Assembly (NCBI RefSeq): GCF_014192275.1
Contig: NZ_JACHXR010000012.1
Location: forward strand, 1 to 64,000
Direction of reading: 5' to 3'
Source: Halomonas stenophila
GTDB lineage: Bacteria; Pseudomonadota; Gammaproteobacteria; Pseudomonadales; Halomonadaceae
DNA length: 64,000 bases
Shown here in pieces: positions 56,827 to 64,000 of the stretch; the stretch's first letter is position 1, and each line of letters begins with the position of its first letter. Position numbers and translations under genes: made by a program. A model generated the notes under the pieces. The model was not told where the DNA came from. It worked only from the letters and a program-made list of their open reading frames with translations, and did not search any database.

Positions 56827-56994
56827 CCAAGGCTATCGCAGTTGCCTATAGCGAGGGGCGCCGGGGGCAGGCCGTAGAGGAGGTCCTACGCCAGGGATGG
56901 CGTCGGTAGCGCCCAGGGAGGGGTTCACAGCGCCTCCTCAAAGGCCTGTCGACGGATCAGCCCCGAGCGATCCTGCTATCTGCGATACCCCTGG
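56827..56994 (+). repeat. Dispersed intergenic element, copy D (most complete)
   Basis: A 168-bp unit bounded by CCAAGGCTATCGCAG (56827-56841) and CTGCGATACCCCTGG (56980-56994), inverted repeats matching at 13 of 15 positions. Inside are GAGGGGCGCCGGGGGCAGG, the ACGCCA/TGGCGT hairpin, AGCGCCC then AGCGCC direct repeats, CCTGTCGACGG and AGCCCCGAGCGA. No clear target-site duplication is visible. The remaining 56705-56826 after aroE shows nothing I recognise. Confidence 0.88.
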
Positions 56995-57001
56995 GCCCGG
57001 C

Positions 57002-57262
57002 TCACCGGCGCTTGGTGTAAAGCCCTAGCATGCACAGCGCGAGGCCGGCCAGCGAGGCCAGCATGCCGCCGTTGACCAGCCAGGGGCGGCGCTCGATCCA
57101 GGGCACGAACGGCTGGGGCGTCTCGCGACAGGTGCCGGCCAGGTAGTCCCAGTGGCCCTGCTGGATCAGCAGGCATTCCCGGACATCGCCCAGCTCCAGG
57201 AAATAGATGCCCATCAGCACGATGATGGGCAGGACCAGCAACAGCAGTCCGGTTCTCAGCAT
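57002..57262 (-). CDS. Small membrane protein, function unknown
   Basis: An 86-residue protein with two membrane segments (about 4-23 and 62-80) and a short periplasmic or cytosolic loop holding two cysteines (ECLLIQQ and GTCRETPQ). I do not recognise a family. It ends in a basic tail (YTKRR). It lies 18 bp downstream of the M48 protease gene on the same strand, so the two are probably co-transcribed, and an envelope role would fit. Confidence 0.6.
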   Translation of the reverse strand: MLRTGLLLLVLPIIVLMGIYFLELGDVRECLLIQQGHWDYLAGTCRETPQPFVPWIERRPWLVNGGMLASLAGLALCMLGLYTKRR

Positions 57263-57280
57263 GCGGTTTCCTTCGTGGCG

Positions 57281-58081
57281 TCAGGGACGCCCGCAGTTCG
57301 GGGTGCGACCGGCCTGGCGGGCCCGCTCGTAGCGGGGCAGGACCTCGGGGATCTCGGCCTCCAGGCCGGCGATGCGCTGGCCGTGGCTGGGGTGGGTGGA
57401 CATCCACTCCGGGGGCTGGCCGCCGCCGGCGGCGCTCATGTTCTGCCACAGGGCCACGCTGGCGCGGGGATCGAAGCCGGCCTCGGCCATCAGCTGCAGG
57501 CCGATCACGTCCGCCTCGCTCTCGTGGCGACGCGAGAAGGGCAGCAGGATCCCGTACTGAGCCCCCAGGCCCATGGCGGCCATGACCTGCTCACCGCCGG
57601 CGCCCTCCAGGCCCGCCGCCGACGACAGCACCGAGAGCCCGAGGTTGGTGGCGCTCTGGGTCGAGGCACGCTCGTTGGCATGGTGGGCCAGCACATGACC
57701 GATCTCGTGGCCGATGACCGCGGCCAATTGGTCCTGGTTCTCGGCGATGTCGAGCAGGCCGGTGTTGACCCCCACATAGCCGCCGGGCAGGGCGAAGGCG
57801 TTAGCCGAGTCGTCCTCGAAGACCCGTACCTGCCAGCCACCCTCGCGGGCCTGCGGCGGCAGGCTGCGGACGATGGCCTCGGTCACGCACTGCACCTGGC
57901 GGTAGGCAGCGCCGCCCACGGTGGCGCGCTCCTGCTGGTACTGGTCAAAGGCCTGGGCGCCCATCTGGTCGAGCTGCTCGTCAGACATCAGGGTCAACTG
58001 CGAGCGACCGGTGGGCGAGGTGGTGCAGGCCGCCAGGGCGAGGCTCAGCGCCCCCACGGCCACTCCATGTATCCAACGCAT
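57281..58081 (-). CDS. M48-family lipoprotein metalloprotease
   Basis: Protein of 266 residues. The lipoprotein signal ends at Cys19 (LALAAC). The zinc motif HEIGHVLAHH (His125, Glu126, His129) and the third ligand in ESEADVIGLQLM are intact. It resembles LoiP/YcaL-type proteases, which take part in outer-membrane quality control. AGGAGG precedes the ATG at 58081. It is divergent from the DUF815 gene. Confidence 0.92.
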   Translation of the reverse strand: MRWIHGVAVGALSLALAACTTSPTGRSQLTLMSDEQLDQMGAQAFDQYQQERATVGGAAYRQVQCVTEAIVRSLPPQAREGGWQVRVFEDDSANAFALPGGYVGVNTGLLDIAENQDQLAAVIGHEIGHVLAHHANERASTQSATNLGLSVLSSAAGLEGAGGEQVMAAMGLGAQYGILLPFSRRHESEADVIGLQLMAEAGFDPRASVALWQNMSAAGGGQPPEWMSTHPSHGQRIAGLEAEIPEVLPRYERARQAGRTPNCGRP

Positions 58082-58200
58082 CTGGGATCCTCCTGGGGCC
58101 GTCAGGGGCGGGGCCACTGGACGGCTTGTCACGGTTCGCCACAAGATACCCTGAACGCCGGCGAGGTCAAACCGCGAAACCTGCAACGAAGGAGGAAGTC

Positions 58201-59070
58201 ATGGACGAGGAGCTGGCGCGGCGCCTGCTGCACCTGATGGAGCGGGTGGAACCCTGGCTGCCGCCGACCCCAGTCGAGATCGACTGGGGGCGCGATATCG
58301 CTGCCCTCTGGCAGCGGCATGCCCTGGGCGGGCGTCTGGTCCCGGTGCCGCCCCGGGACACCCTGGGCCTGGCGGCGCTGCTGGGCATCGAGCGGCAGAA
58401 GCGGGCCCTGGTCGACAATACCCGCGCCTTCCTGCGCGGCCATCCCGCCAACCACGCCCTGCTGTGGGGCGCCCGGGGCAGCGGCAAGTCGTCGCTGGTC
58501 CGGGCACTGCTCAACGACCTGGCCGCGGAGGGCCTGCGGCTGGTGCAGGTGGATCGCCACGATCTGGCCGGCCTGCCGAGCCTGGTCGAGGGGCTGCGTC
58601 GCGAACGCCGTCGCTTCGTGGTCTACTGCGACGACCTGTCCTTCGAGGGGCACGATGACGCCTACAAGGCGCTCAAGAGCGTGCTCGACGGGACGCTCAC
58701 CGGCCCGCCCGAGAACGTGCTGCTCTACGCCACCTCCAATCGCCGCCACCTGCTGCCCGAGTCGATGAGCGACAACGACGCCACCCGCCTGGTGGGCGAC
58801 GAGCTGCACCATGGCGACGCCGTGGAGGAGAAGATCTCGCTCTCCGACCGCTTCGGCCTGTGGCTGGGCTTCCATCCCTTCGATCAGGCGGTCTACCTGG
58901 AGACCTGTCGTCACTGGGTCGCGCACCTCGGCACGCCCGCGGACTGGACGGCCGAGGCCCGGGCCGAGGCGATCCGCTTCGCCACCCTGCGCGGCGCTCG
59001 CAGCGGCCGGGTGGCCTGGCAGTTCGCCTGCCAGTGGGTGGGCACGCGCCGGCTGCAGGCCTCGCCCTGA
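58201..59070 (+). CDS. DUF815-family AAA+ ATPase
   Basis: A soluble P-loop ATPase of 289 residues with Walker A in LLWGARGSGKSSLVRALL (about 95-112) and Walker B in FVVYCDDLSFEG. SNRRHLLPE matches a sensor-1 region and SLSDRFGLWLGFHP the arginine-finger region. Its substrate is unknown. GAAGGAGG precedes ATG 58201. Its stop directly abuts that of the convergent lipoprotein gene at 59071. Confidence 0.9.
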   Translation: MDEELARRLLHLMERVEPWLPPTPVEIDWGRDIAALWQRHALGGRLVPVPPRDTLGLAALLGIERQKRALVDNTRAFLRGHPANHALLWGARGSGKSSLVRALLNDLAAEGLRLVQVDRHDLAGLPSLVEGLRRERRRFVVYCDDLSFEGHDDAYKALKSVLDGTLTGPPENVLLYATSNRRHLLPESMSDNDATRLVGDELHHGDAVEEKISLSDRFGLWLGFHPFDQAVYLETCRHWVAHLGTPADWTAEARAEAIRFATLRGARSGRVAWQFACQWVGTRRLQASP

Positions 59071-59691
59071 TCAGCCCTGGGGCACCAGCTCGCCGTTCTC
59101 GCCGACGGCCATGCGGATGGTCGGGGTCAGCAGGCCGGCGGGCAGCGTCATGCCCAGGCCGCGGAGGTCGCCGGGGCTGATCGCCAGCTCGCTGCCGGCG
59201 GGCAGTTCGCCGCGGCGGGCGAGCTGGCTGGCGAGTTCCACCACCGGGGCCAGGCGGCGTTGGTCCGTGGCCAGCACGTCGAAGGCCACGGGCAGGCGCA
59301 GCTTGGCATCGCTGGCGGCATTGAGGGTCACGTCATCGGCGTAGCGGCCCTCGAGCGTCTCGGCGCCCGGCATGTCCAGGCGCCAGCGGAAGCCGGCCAT
59401 CTCCACCGGCGGCATGCCGGCGGGCAGGCCGAGGCCCAGGGCCAGGGTGGCCTGCACCGGCAGGCTGCCCGCCCCCAGGCTCGAGGCGATCAGCGAGGTG
59501 AGGTCGCTGGTGTCCAGGCGGGCGTCGATGGCGTAGGGGCCGATGCGGACCTCCTCCACGCCCAGCGAGGTGACCGCCAGGCGAAAGGCGAACAGGCCGG
59601 TCTGGGGCAGCGCCAGGCAGCCGCCGAGCAGGGCGGCCAGGCAGAGGGGGGCCGGCAGACGCCAGCGGGTCGGGAAGCGACGGGAGCGCAT
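59071..59691 (-). CDS. Lipoprotein, possibly LEA14-like beta-sandwich
   Basis: Protein of 206 residues. An Arg-rich n-region and lipobox LLGGC near residue 25 indicate export and lipidation. The mature part alternates short beta-strands (FAFRLAVTSLGVEEVRIGPYAIDARLD, and so on) and vaguely resembles LEA type 2 domains; this is tentative. I chose ATG 59691 with GGAG upstream. It is convergent with the DUF815 gene with no gap. Confidence 0.7.
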   Translation of the reverse strand: MRSRRFPTRWRLPAPLCLAALLGGCLALPQTGLFAFRLAVTSLGVEEVRIGPYAIDARLDTSDLTSLIASSLGAGSLPVQATLALGLGLPAGMPPVEMAGFRWRLDMPGAETLEGRYADDVTLNAASDAKLRLPVAFDVLATDQRRLAPVVELASQLARRGELPAGSELAISPGDLRGLGMTLPAGLLTPTIRMAVGENGELVPQG

Positions 59692-59842
59692 CGGGGGTCT
59701 CCGGAGGGGGTGGGATCGCGTTCTGCGAATATTCAACGATGTGGCAGGGCCGGCGTATTTGAGGGGTGCCGGCCCGGCGCGTCAAGGGGCCGTGGGCGTC
59801 GACGGCGTCTCGCCGAGGGGAAGTTGTCGACCGGAGACGACA

Positions 59843-59876
59843 CCGCCCGGCCCGTGAGCGAGCACGGGCCGGGCGG
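59843..59876. terminator. Hairpin after der
   Basis: CCGCCCGGCCCGTG and CACGGGCCGGGCGG form a 14-bp perfect stem in the spacer downstream of der. No T-run follows. It probably marks the 3' end of the hisS-yfgM-bamB-der transcript. Confidence 0.55.
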
Positions 59877-59906
59877 AGGAGTGGAGGGAGCCTGGCGAGC
59901 GGTGCG

Positions 59907-61310
59907 TCAGCGACGGCCGCGGCGGGCCTCCCTGGTGCGGTCCAGCTCGCGCTTCTTGGCCTTCTCCCGGTCGCTGGCGCCGGCCAGGTTGTCGTAGGGG
60001 TTCTTGCCCGAGCGGAACTCGAAGCGCATCGGCGTGCCACGCACCTTGAGCACCTTGCGGAAGGTGTTGGTCAGGTAGCGCTTGTAGGCCTCGGGCAGCG
60101 AGTCCGTCTGGTTGCCGTGGACGACGATGATTGGCGGGTTGCTGCCGCCCTGGTGGGCCATGCGCAGCTTGATGCGCCGGCCGTTGACCATCGGTGGCTG
60201 ATGCTGCTCCACGGCGTCCTGGAGGATATTGGTCAGCCGGTTGGTGGACCAGTGGCTGTTGGCGGAGGCGAAGGCCCGCTCCAGCGAGGGATAGAGGTCG
60301 CCCACCGCGGTGCCGTGCAGCGCCGAGATGAAGTGCAGCTCGGCGTAGTCGGCGAAACCCAGGCGGCGCTTGATCTCGGTGCGCATCCTGTCCTTGGCCT
60401 CGCTCTCCAGCCCGTCCCACTTGTTGACCGCCAGCACCAGGGCGCGGCCGCTGGTCAGCACGTAGTCGAGCAGGTGCAGGTCCTGTTCCACCAGGCCGCT
60501 TCTGGCGTCGAGCACCATGATGGCGACATGGCACTCCTTGATGGCCTCCAGGGTCTTGATGATCGAGAACTTCTCGGCCACCTCGCGGACGTTCTTGCGT
60601 CGCCGCACGCCGGCGGTATCCACCAGCACGTAGGGCTTGCCGCGGCGCTCGAAGGGGATCTCGATGGCGTCGCGGGTGGTGCCGGCCTCGTCGAAGACCA
60701 CCACTCGCTCCTCGCCGAGCAGGCGATTGACCAGGGTCGACTTGCCCACGTTGGGCCGGCCGATCACCCCGATGCGGATGCCCTTGGTGCCGGTGTCGGG
60801 GGGGATGTCCTCGTCGCGCTCGGGGAAGGGCGCGAGCACCTCCTCGATCAGCGCGGTGACGTTGCGGCCATGGGCGGCGGCGATCGGCCGCGGGTCGCCG
60901 AGGCCGAGCTGCCAGAAGTCCGCCATGGCGGAGTGCTCTTCCAGGCCGTCGGTCTTGTTGACCACCAGCCAGGTCTTCTTCTGGTTGATGCGCAGGTGAT
61001 TGGCGATGGCCTCGTCGGCCACGTTCAGCCCGCTGCGGCCGTCGACCAGGAACAGCACGATGTCGGCCTCGTCGATGGCCTGCAGCGACTGCTCGGCCAT
61101 GGCCGCGTCGATGCCTTCCTCGTCACCGCTGATGCCGCCGGTGTCGATCACCGTGTAGGCCTTGCCGCCGAGCACGCCGTTGCCGTACTTGCGATCCCGG
61201 GTCAGGCCCGGGAAATCGGCCACCAGGGCGTCGCGGGAGCGGGTCAGACGGTTGAACAGGGTCGACTTGCCTACATTGGGGCGGCCGACCAGAGCGATCA
61301 CGGGGGTCAT
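59907..61310 (-). CDS. der: Ribosome-assembly GTPase Der (EngA)
   Basis: Protein of 467 residues with two tandem GTPase domains ([14 protein letters not shown] near residue 8 and [14 protein letters not shown] near 185; NKTD and NKWD G4 motifs) and a C-terminal KH-like domain. It is essential for 50S subunit assembly. ATG 61310 overlaps the bamB stop by four bases. The Arg-rich C-terminus (TREARRGRR) is common in the family. Confidence 0.97.
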   Translation of the reverse strand: MTPVIALVGRPNVGKSTLFNRLTRSRDALVADFPGLTRDRKYGNGVLGGKAYTVIDTGGISGDEEGIDAAMAEQSLQAIDEADIVLFLVDGRSGLNVADEAIANHLRINQKKTWLVVNKTDGLEEHSAMADFWQLGLGDPRPIAAAHGRNVTALIEEVLAPFPERDEDIPPDTGTKGIRIGVIGRPNVGKSTLVNRLLGEERVVVFDEAGTTRDAIEIPFERRGKPYVLVDTAGVRRRKNVREVAEKFSIIKTLEAIKECHVAIMVLDARSGLVEQDLHLLDYVLTSGRALVLAVNKWDGLESEAKDRMRTEIKRRLGFADYAELHFISALHGTAVGDLYPSLERAFASANSHWSTNRLTNILQDAVEQHQPPMVNGRRIKLRMAHQGGSNPPIIVVHGNQTDSLPEAYKRYLTNTFRKVLKVRGTPMRFEFRSGKNPYDNLAGASDREKAKKRELDRTREARRGRR

Positions 61311-62455
61311 GGTTGCAGTTCCAGGGCCTCGAGGCTGCCGTCGTCGGCCAGGGCATAGACGCGACGGCCGTCGGTGAGCGGACGCACGCTGATGCCGGAG
61401 CCGTCGATCTCGGTGCGACCGACGAGGGTGCCCTCACGGGCATCGATGAAGTGGACGTAGCCCTCGAAGTCGCCCACCACCAGGCGGCCGTCGGCGAAGG
61501 CCGGATCGGTGAGCTCACGGCCCTCGAGGGCCTCGAGACGCCACAGTTCCTCGCCGTTGCCGGCGTTCAGGGCGAGCAGATGGCTGGCCTCGTCGACCAC
61601 GAACAGGAAGTCGCCGACCAGCACCGGGGTGCGATAGCTGGAGACGTCGCGGGACCAGAGGGTCTCGCCGGTGGTGGCCTTGAGGGCCATCAGGCGACCG
61701 TTGTAGCTGGTGACGAAGAGTCGGCCGTCCTGGGTCAGGACCGGCTGGCCGGCCAGGTCGACTAGGCGCTCGATCTCGCTGCGGCCCTCGGGCGTGGCGA
61801 TGCGGCGCTCCCACAGGGGCTGGCCCACGCGGTTGTCGAGGGTGACCAGGCGGCCGTTGGCCAGGCCGGCGAAGGTGACCTGGTCGATCACCCGCGGGGT
61901 GCCGGTGCTGCGCAGGGTCAGCGACGGGCGCGAGGTACTGTAGACCCAGCGCTCGGCGCCGCTCTCGCGATCCAGGGCGGTGACCTTGCCGTCCACGGCC
62001 TGGACCACCAGCAGTTCGCGGTTGGCCTGGGGCGCGGCCAGCACCTCGCTGCTGACGCGGGTGCGCCACAGCACCTCGCCGTCGGCCTGGTCGAGGGCCA
62101 GCACCTCGCCGTTGCGGGTGCCCAGGTAGACTCGGCCGGCCACGGCGGTCAGGCCGCTGGAGGCGCCGGCGGAGAGCTCGGTGGTCCAGCGGGGCTCGCC
62201 GCTGTCGGCGTCCAGGGCCCGGACCAGGCCGTGCTGGTCGGCGGCGAAGATGACGTCGCCGTCCTGGGCCGGCGACAGGGGATAGCCGCCCAGGCCCAGG
62301 CCGTCGCCGACCTGCTCGTGCCACAGGGTCTCGGTGGTGGTGGTGCCCGCGGTGGCCTGCAGTTCCTTCGGCGGGTACTGGGGCTCCACCTGGCCGGCAC
62401 AGCCGGCCAGCAGGCCCAGCGCCGCGGTGGCGGCGATCATGAAGTTCGCTTTCAT
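61307..62455 (-). CDS. bamB: Outer-membrane assembly lipoprotein BamB
   Basis: A lipoprotein of 382 residues in the Bam complex that inserts beta-barrel proteins. The signal ends at Cys19 (LLAGC). An eight-bladed PQQ-type propeller follows, with repeated G-x-LxALDxxxGxxxW units (for example [39 protein letters not shown]). It overlaps yfgM upstream and der downstream by four bases each (ATGA), so three genes are translationally coupled. Confidence 0.97.
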   Translation of the reverse strand: MKANFMIAATAALGLLAGCAGQVEPQYPPKELQATAGTTTTETLWHEQVGDGLGLGGYPLSPAQDGDVIFAADQHGLVRALDADSGEPRWTTELSAGASSGLTAVAGRVYLGTRNGEVLALDQADGEVLWRTRVSSEVLAAPQANRELLVVQAVDGKVTALDRESGAERWVYSTSRPSLTLRSTGTPRVIDQVTFAGLANGRLVTLDNRVGQPLWERRIATPEGRSEIERLVDLAGQPVLTQDGRLFVTSYNGRLMALKATTGETLWSRDVSSYRTPVLVGDFLFVVDEASHLLALNAGNGEELWRLEALEGRELTDPAFADGRLVVGDFEGYVHFIDAREGTLVGRTEIDGSGISVRPLTDGRRVYALADDGSLEALELQP

Positions 62456-63111
62456 GAGGTGGTCTCCTCGACGCCCAGGTCGTCCAGCTTGAGTTGCACG
62501 CCGTACAGCGGCTGGTCGCTCGCCTCGGACAGGCTGAGCGCCTCGCGCCAGGCGTCACGGGCCGCCTCCCGGTCGCCGAGCATCAGGTGGGCATCGCCGC
62601 GGATGTCGGCCCGCTGGGCGCTCAGGGGCGCGGGGATCTCGCCGTCCAGGGTGGACAGCGCCGCCTCGGCGGCGTCGTCGGCGAGCTGCAGGCGAGCCAG
62701 GCGCAGCCGAGCCAGGCCTTGCAGGTAGGGGCGCGGGCTCTCGGCGATCAGGCCTTCCAGGGCGGTGCGGGCGGCGGCGGTATCGCCGGCCTGCACGGCC
62801 AGGCGGGCGTCCAGCAACCGGGCCAGGTCGGCATAGAGGCTATCGCCGTGGTCCTCGGTGAGGGTGGTCACCAGGCCGTCGGCTTGCTGGCGGGCGGCCT
62901 CGTCGAGCGCATCCTGGCCGCTCAGGGTGAGCAGCTGCTGGTAGCGCTGGGAGGCCGCCTCGGCCTGGCCGGCCTGATAGTCCTGCCAGGCCTTCCAGCC
63001 GAAGACGCCGGCGGCGGCGATCACCGCGCCGAGGATCAGCGAGGTGCCGTTCTCCTTCCACCAGCGCTTGATGGCTTCCAGCTGTTCTTCTTCGGTTCTC
63101 AGCTCCGCCAC
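62452..63111 (-). CDS. yfgM: SecYEG-associated chaperone-like protein YfgM
   Basis: Protein of 219 residues. A cytosolic N-terminus (AELRTEEEQLEAIKRWWKENG) leads into one membrane segment (about 24-40). A periplasmic TPR-like helical domain makes up the rest. YfgM works with PpiD at the SecYEG translocon. The position between hisS and bamB is the same as in E. coli, and its stop overlaps the bamB start. Confidence 0.93.
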   Translation of the reverse strand: MAELRTEEEQLEAIKRWWKENGTSLILGAVIAAAGVFGWKAWQDYQAGQAEAASQRYQQLLTLSGQDALDEAARQQADGLVTTLTEDHGDSLYADLARLLDARLAVQAGDTAAARTALEGLIAESPRPYLQGLARLRLARLQLADDAAEAALSTLDGEIPAPLSAQRADIRGDAHLMLGDREAARDAWREALSLSEASDQPLYGVQLKLDDLGVEETTS

Positions 63112-63139
63112 GGGCGGTCTCCTTTCTGTCCGCGGGCCG

Positions 63140-64000
63140 TCAGGCGAGGGTCTCGCCTGCCAGCAGGGATGTGAGGGTCTCGGCGAGTGCGTCCTGGTCG
63201 AGGCGCCGCTGCTCGCGGTCCTCGCGCAGGAACTTCAGCGTCACGGCGTTCTCGGCGAGCTCGTCCTCGCCGAGCAGCAGGGCCAGGCGGGCGCCGCTGC
63301 GGTCGGCCTTCTTGATGCGGCTCTTGAAGCTGCCGCCGCCGCAGTGCAGCTGCAGGCGCAGCGTGGGCAGGGCCTCGCGCAACCGCTCGGCGAGCAACAG
63401 GGCGGCCGGCTCGGTGGCCTCGCCCATCGGCAGCAGGTAGACGTCGAGCTCGCCACGGGCTTCATCGGGGACCAGCTCCAGGGTGTCGAGCAGCAGGATC
63501 AGGCGCTCGATGCCCATGGCGAAGCCCACCGCCGGGACCGGCTTGCCGCCGAGCTGCTCGACCAGGCCGTCGTAGCGACCGCCGGCGCAGACCGTGCCCT
63601 GGCTGCCCAGTGCGGTGGTGGTCCACTCGAAGACGGTGCGCGAATAGTAGTCCAGGCCACGCACCAGGCGCAGGTTGACCACGTAGCCGATGCCGGCGGC
63701 GTCGAGCATGGCGGTGAGCCGCGCGAAGTGGTCCCGCGACTCGGCGTCCAGGTGGTCGATCATCCGCGGCGCATCGGCCAGCATCGGCGCCATGTCGGGG
63801 TTCTTGGAGTCGAGGATGCGCAGCGGGTTGCTGGTCAGGCGCCGGCGCGAGTCCTCGTCGAGCAGTTCATAATGGGACTCGAAATAGTCCACCAGGGTAT
63901 CGCGGTAGGCCGCGCGGGCCTCCGCCGAGCCCAGCGAGTTGAGCTCCAGGGTGACGTGCTCGGACAGGCCCAGCTGCTGCCACAGCCGGGCCGACAGCAG
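63140..64000 (-). CDS. hisS: Histidyl-tRNA synthetase (5' end outside window)
   Basis: About 286 codons of the C-terminal part are visible; the frame is open to the right edge. Visible family features are LELNSLGS and [15 protein letters not shown], motif HisA as [15 protein letters not shown], then [14 protein letters not shown], class II motif 3 as [15 protein letters not shown], and the C-terminal anticodon-binding domain (from about LDVYLLPMG). It heads the hisS-yfgM-bamB-der run. Confidence 0.97.
   Translation of the reverse strand: MLSARLWQQLGLSEHVTLELNSLGSAEARAAYRDTLVDYFESHYELLDEDSRRRLTSNPLRILDSKNPDMAPMLADAPRMIDHLDAESRDHFARLTAMLDAAGIGYVVNLRLVRGLDYYSRTVFEWTTTALGSQGTVCAGGRYDGLVEQLGGKPVPAVGFAMGIERLILLLDTLELVPDEARGELDVYLLPMGEATEPAALLLAERLREALPTLRLQLHCGGGSFKSRIKKADRSGARLALLLGEDELAENAVTLKFLREDREQRRLDQDALAETLTSLLAGETLA

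Overview
The window reads as a chromosomal segment of a GC-rich, Gram-negative gammaproteobacterium, most likely a member of the Halomonadaceae (Halomonas or a close relative). This is an inference from gene content and order: def-fmt-rsmB-trkA-trkH, hisS-yfgM-bamB-der, pepA divergent from lptFG, nrdAB with a two-cone NrdA, a full Lpt/Bam envelope toolkit, an NhaC-type Na+/H+ antiporter and two separate K+ uptake systems. Most of it is housekeeping DNA. No rRNA, tRNA, CRISPR array, prophage or intact insertion sequence was seen.

Layout. 1-4.7 kb: nhaC (cut by the left edge) divergent from an Lrp/AsnC regulator, a rhomboid protease, a truncated ltrA remnant and a diguanylate cyclase. 4.9-9.4 kb: nrdAB with a control region holding an NrdR box and DnaA-box-like sites. 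9.6-15.3 kb: an RstAB-like two-component system and the divergent metR/metE pair. 15.3-20.4 kb: two envelope lipoproteins (MliC-type and META-type), an azoreductase, Tag, a glyoxalase-family protein and DoxX. 20.6-30.8 kb: valS, holC, ilvE, pepA, then lptFG, an RDD protein and the iron genes bfd and bfr. 30.9-36.6 kb: tcdA-truC, aceK, a glycosyltransferase and a STAS-like protein.

36.9-39.2 kb is an accessory island: three small 'cassette-like' genes (DUF899, a dihydrofolate-reductase-like protein, a VOC protein), each preceded by or alternating with sequences resembling integron attC sites, and no integrase in view. 39.2-42.0 kb: an inositol-phosphatase-family gene, a sirtuin lacking the usual zinc cysteines, and a DTW-domain tRNA enzyme. 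42.0-51.8 kb: KtrAB, a TraB-family membrane protein, TrkAH, dodecin and rsmB-fmt-def. 52-57 kb: a LysM protein, dprA, tsaC, hemF and aroE. 57-64 kb: an M48 lipoprotein protease, a DUF815 ATPase, a lipoprotein, and der-bamB-yfgM-hisS (cut by the right edge).

The most unusual feature is a family of intergenic elements of about 150-170 bp. There are five copies (15.3, 20.4, 23.6, 51.2 and 56.8 kb) plus one possible relic near 29.9 kb. The best copy is bounded by 15-bp imperfect terminal inverted repeats (consensus CCAGGGCTATCGCAG). Four copies share an internal hairpin and a closing helix that change by compensatory substitutions between copies. The family looks like a non-autonomous (MITE-like) element carrying a conserved structured RNA or DNA fold, settled just behind gene ends.
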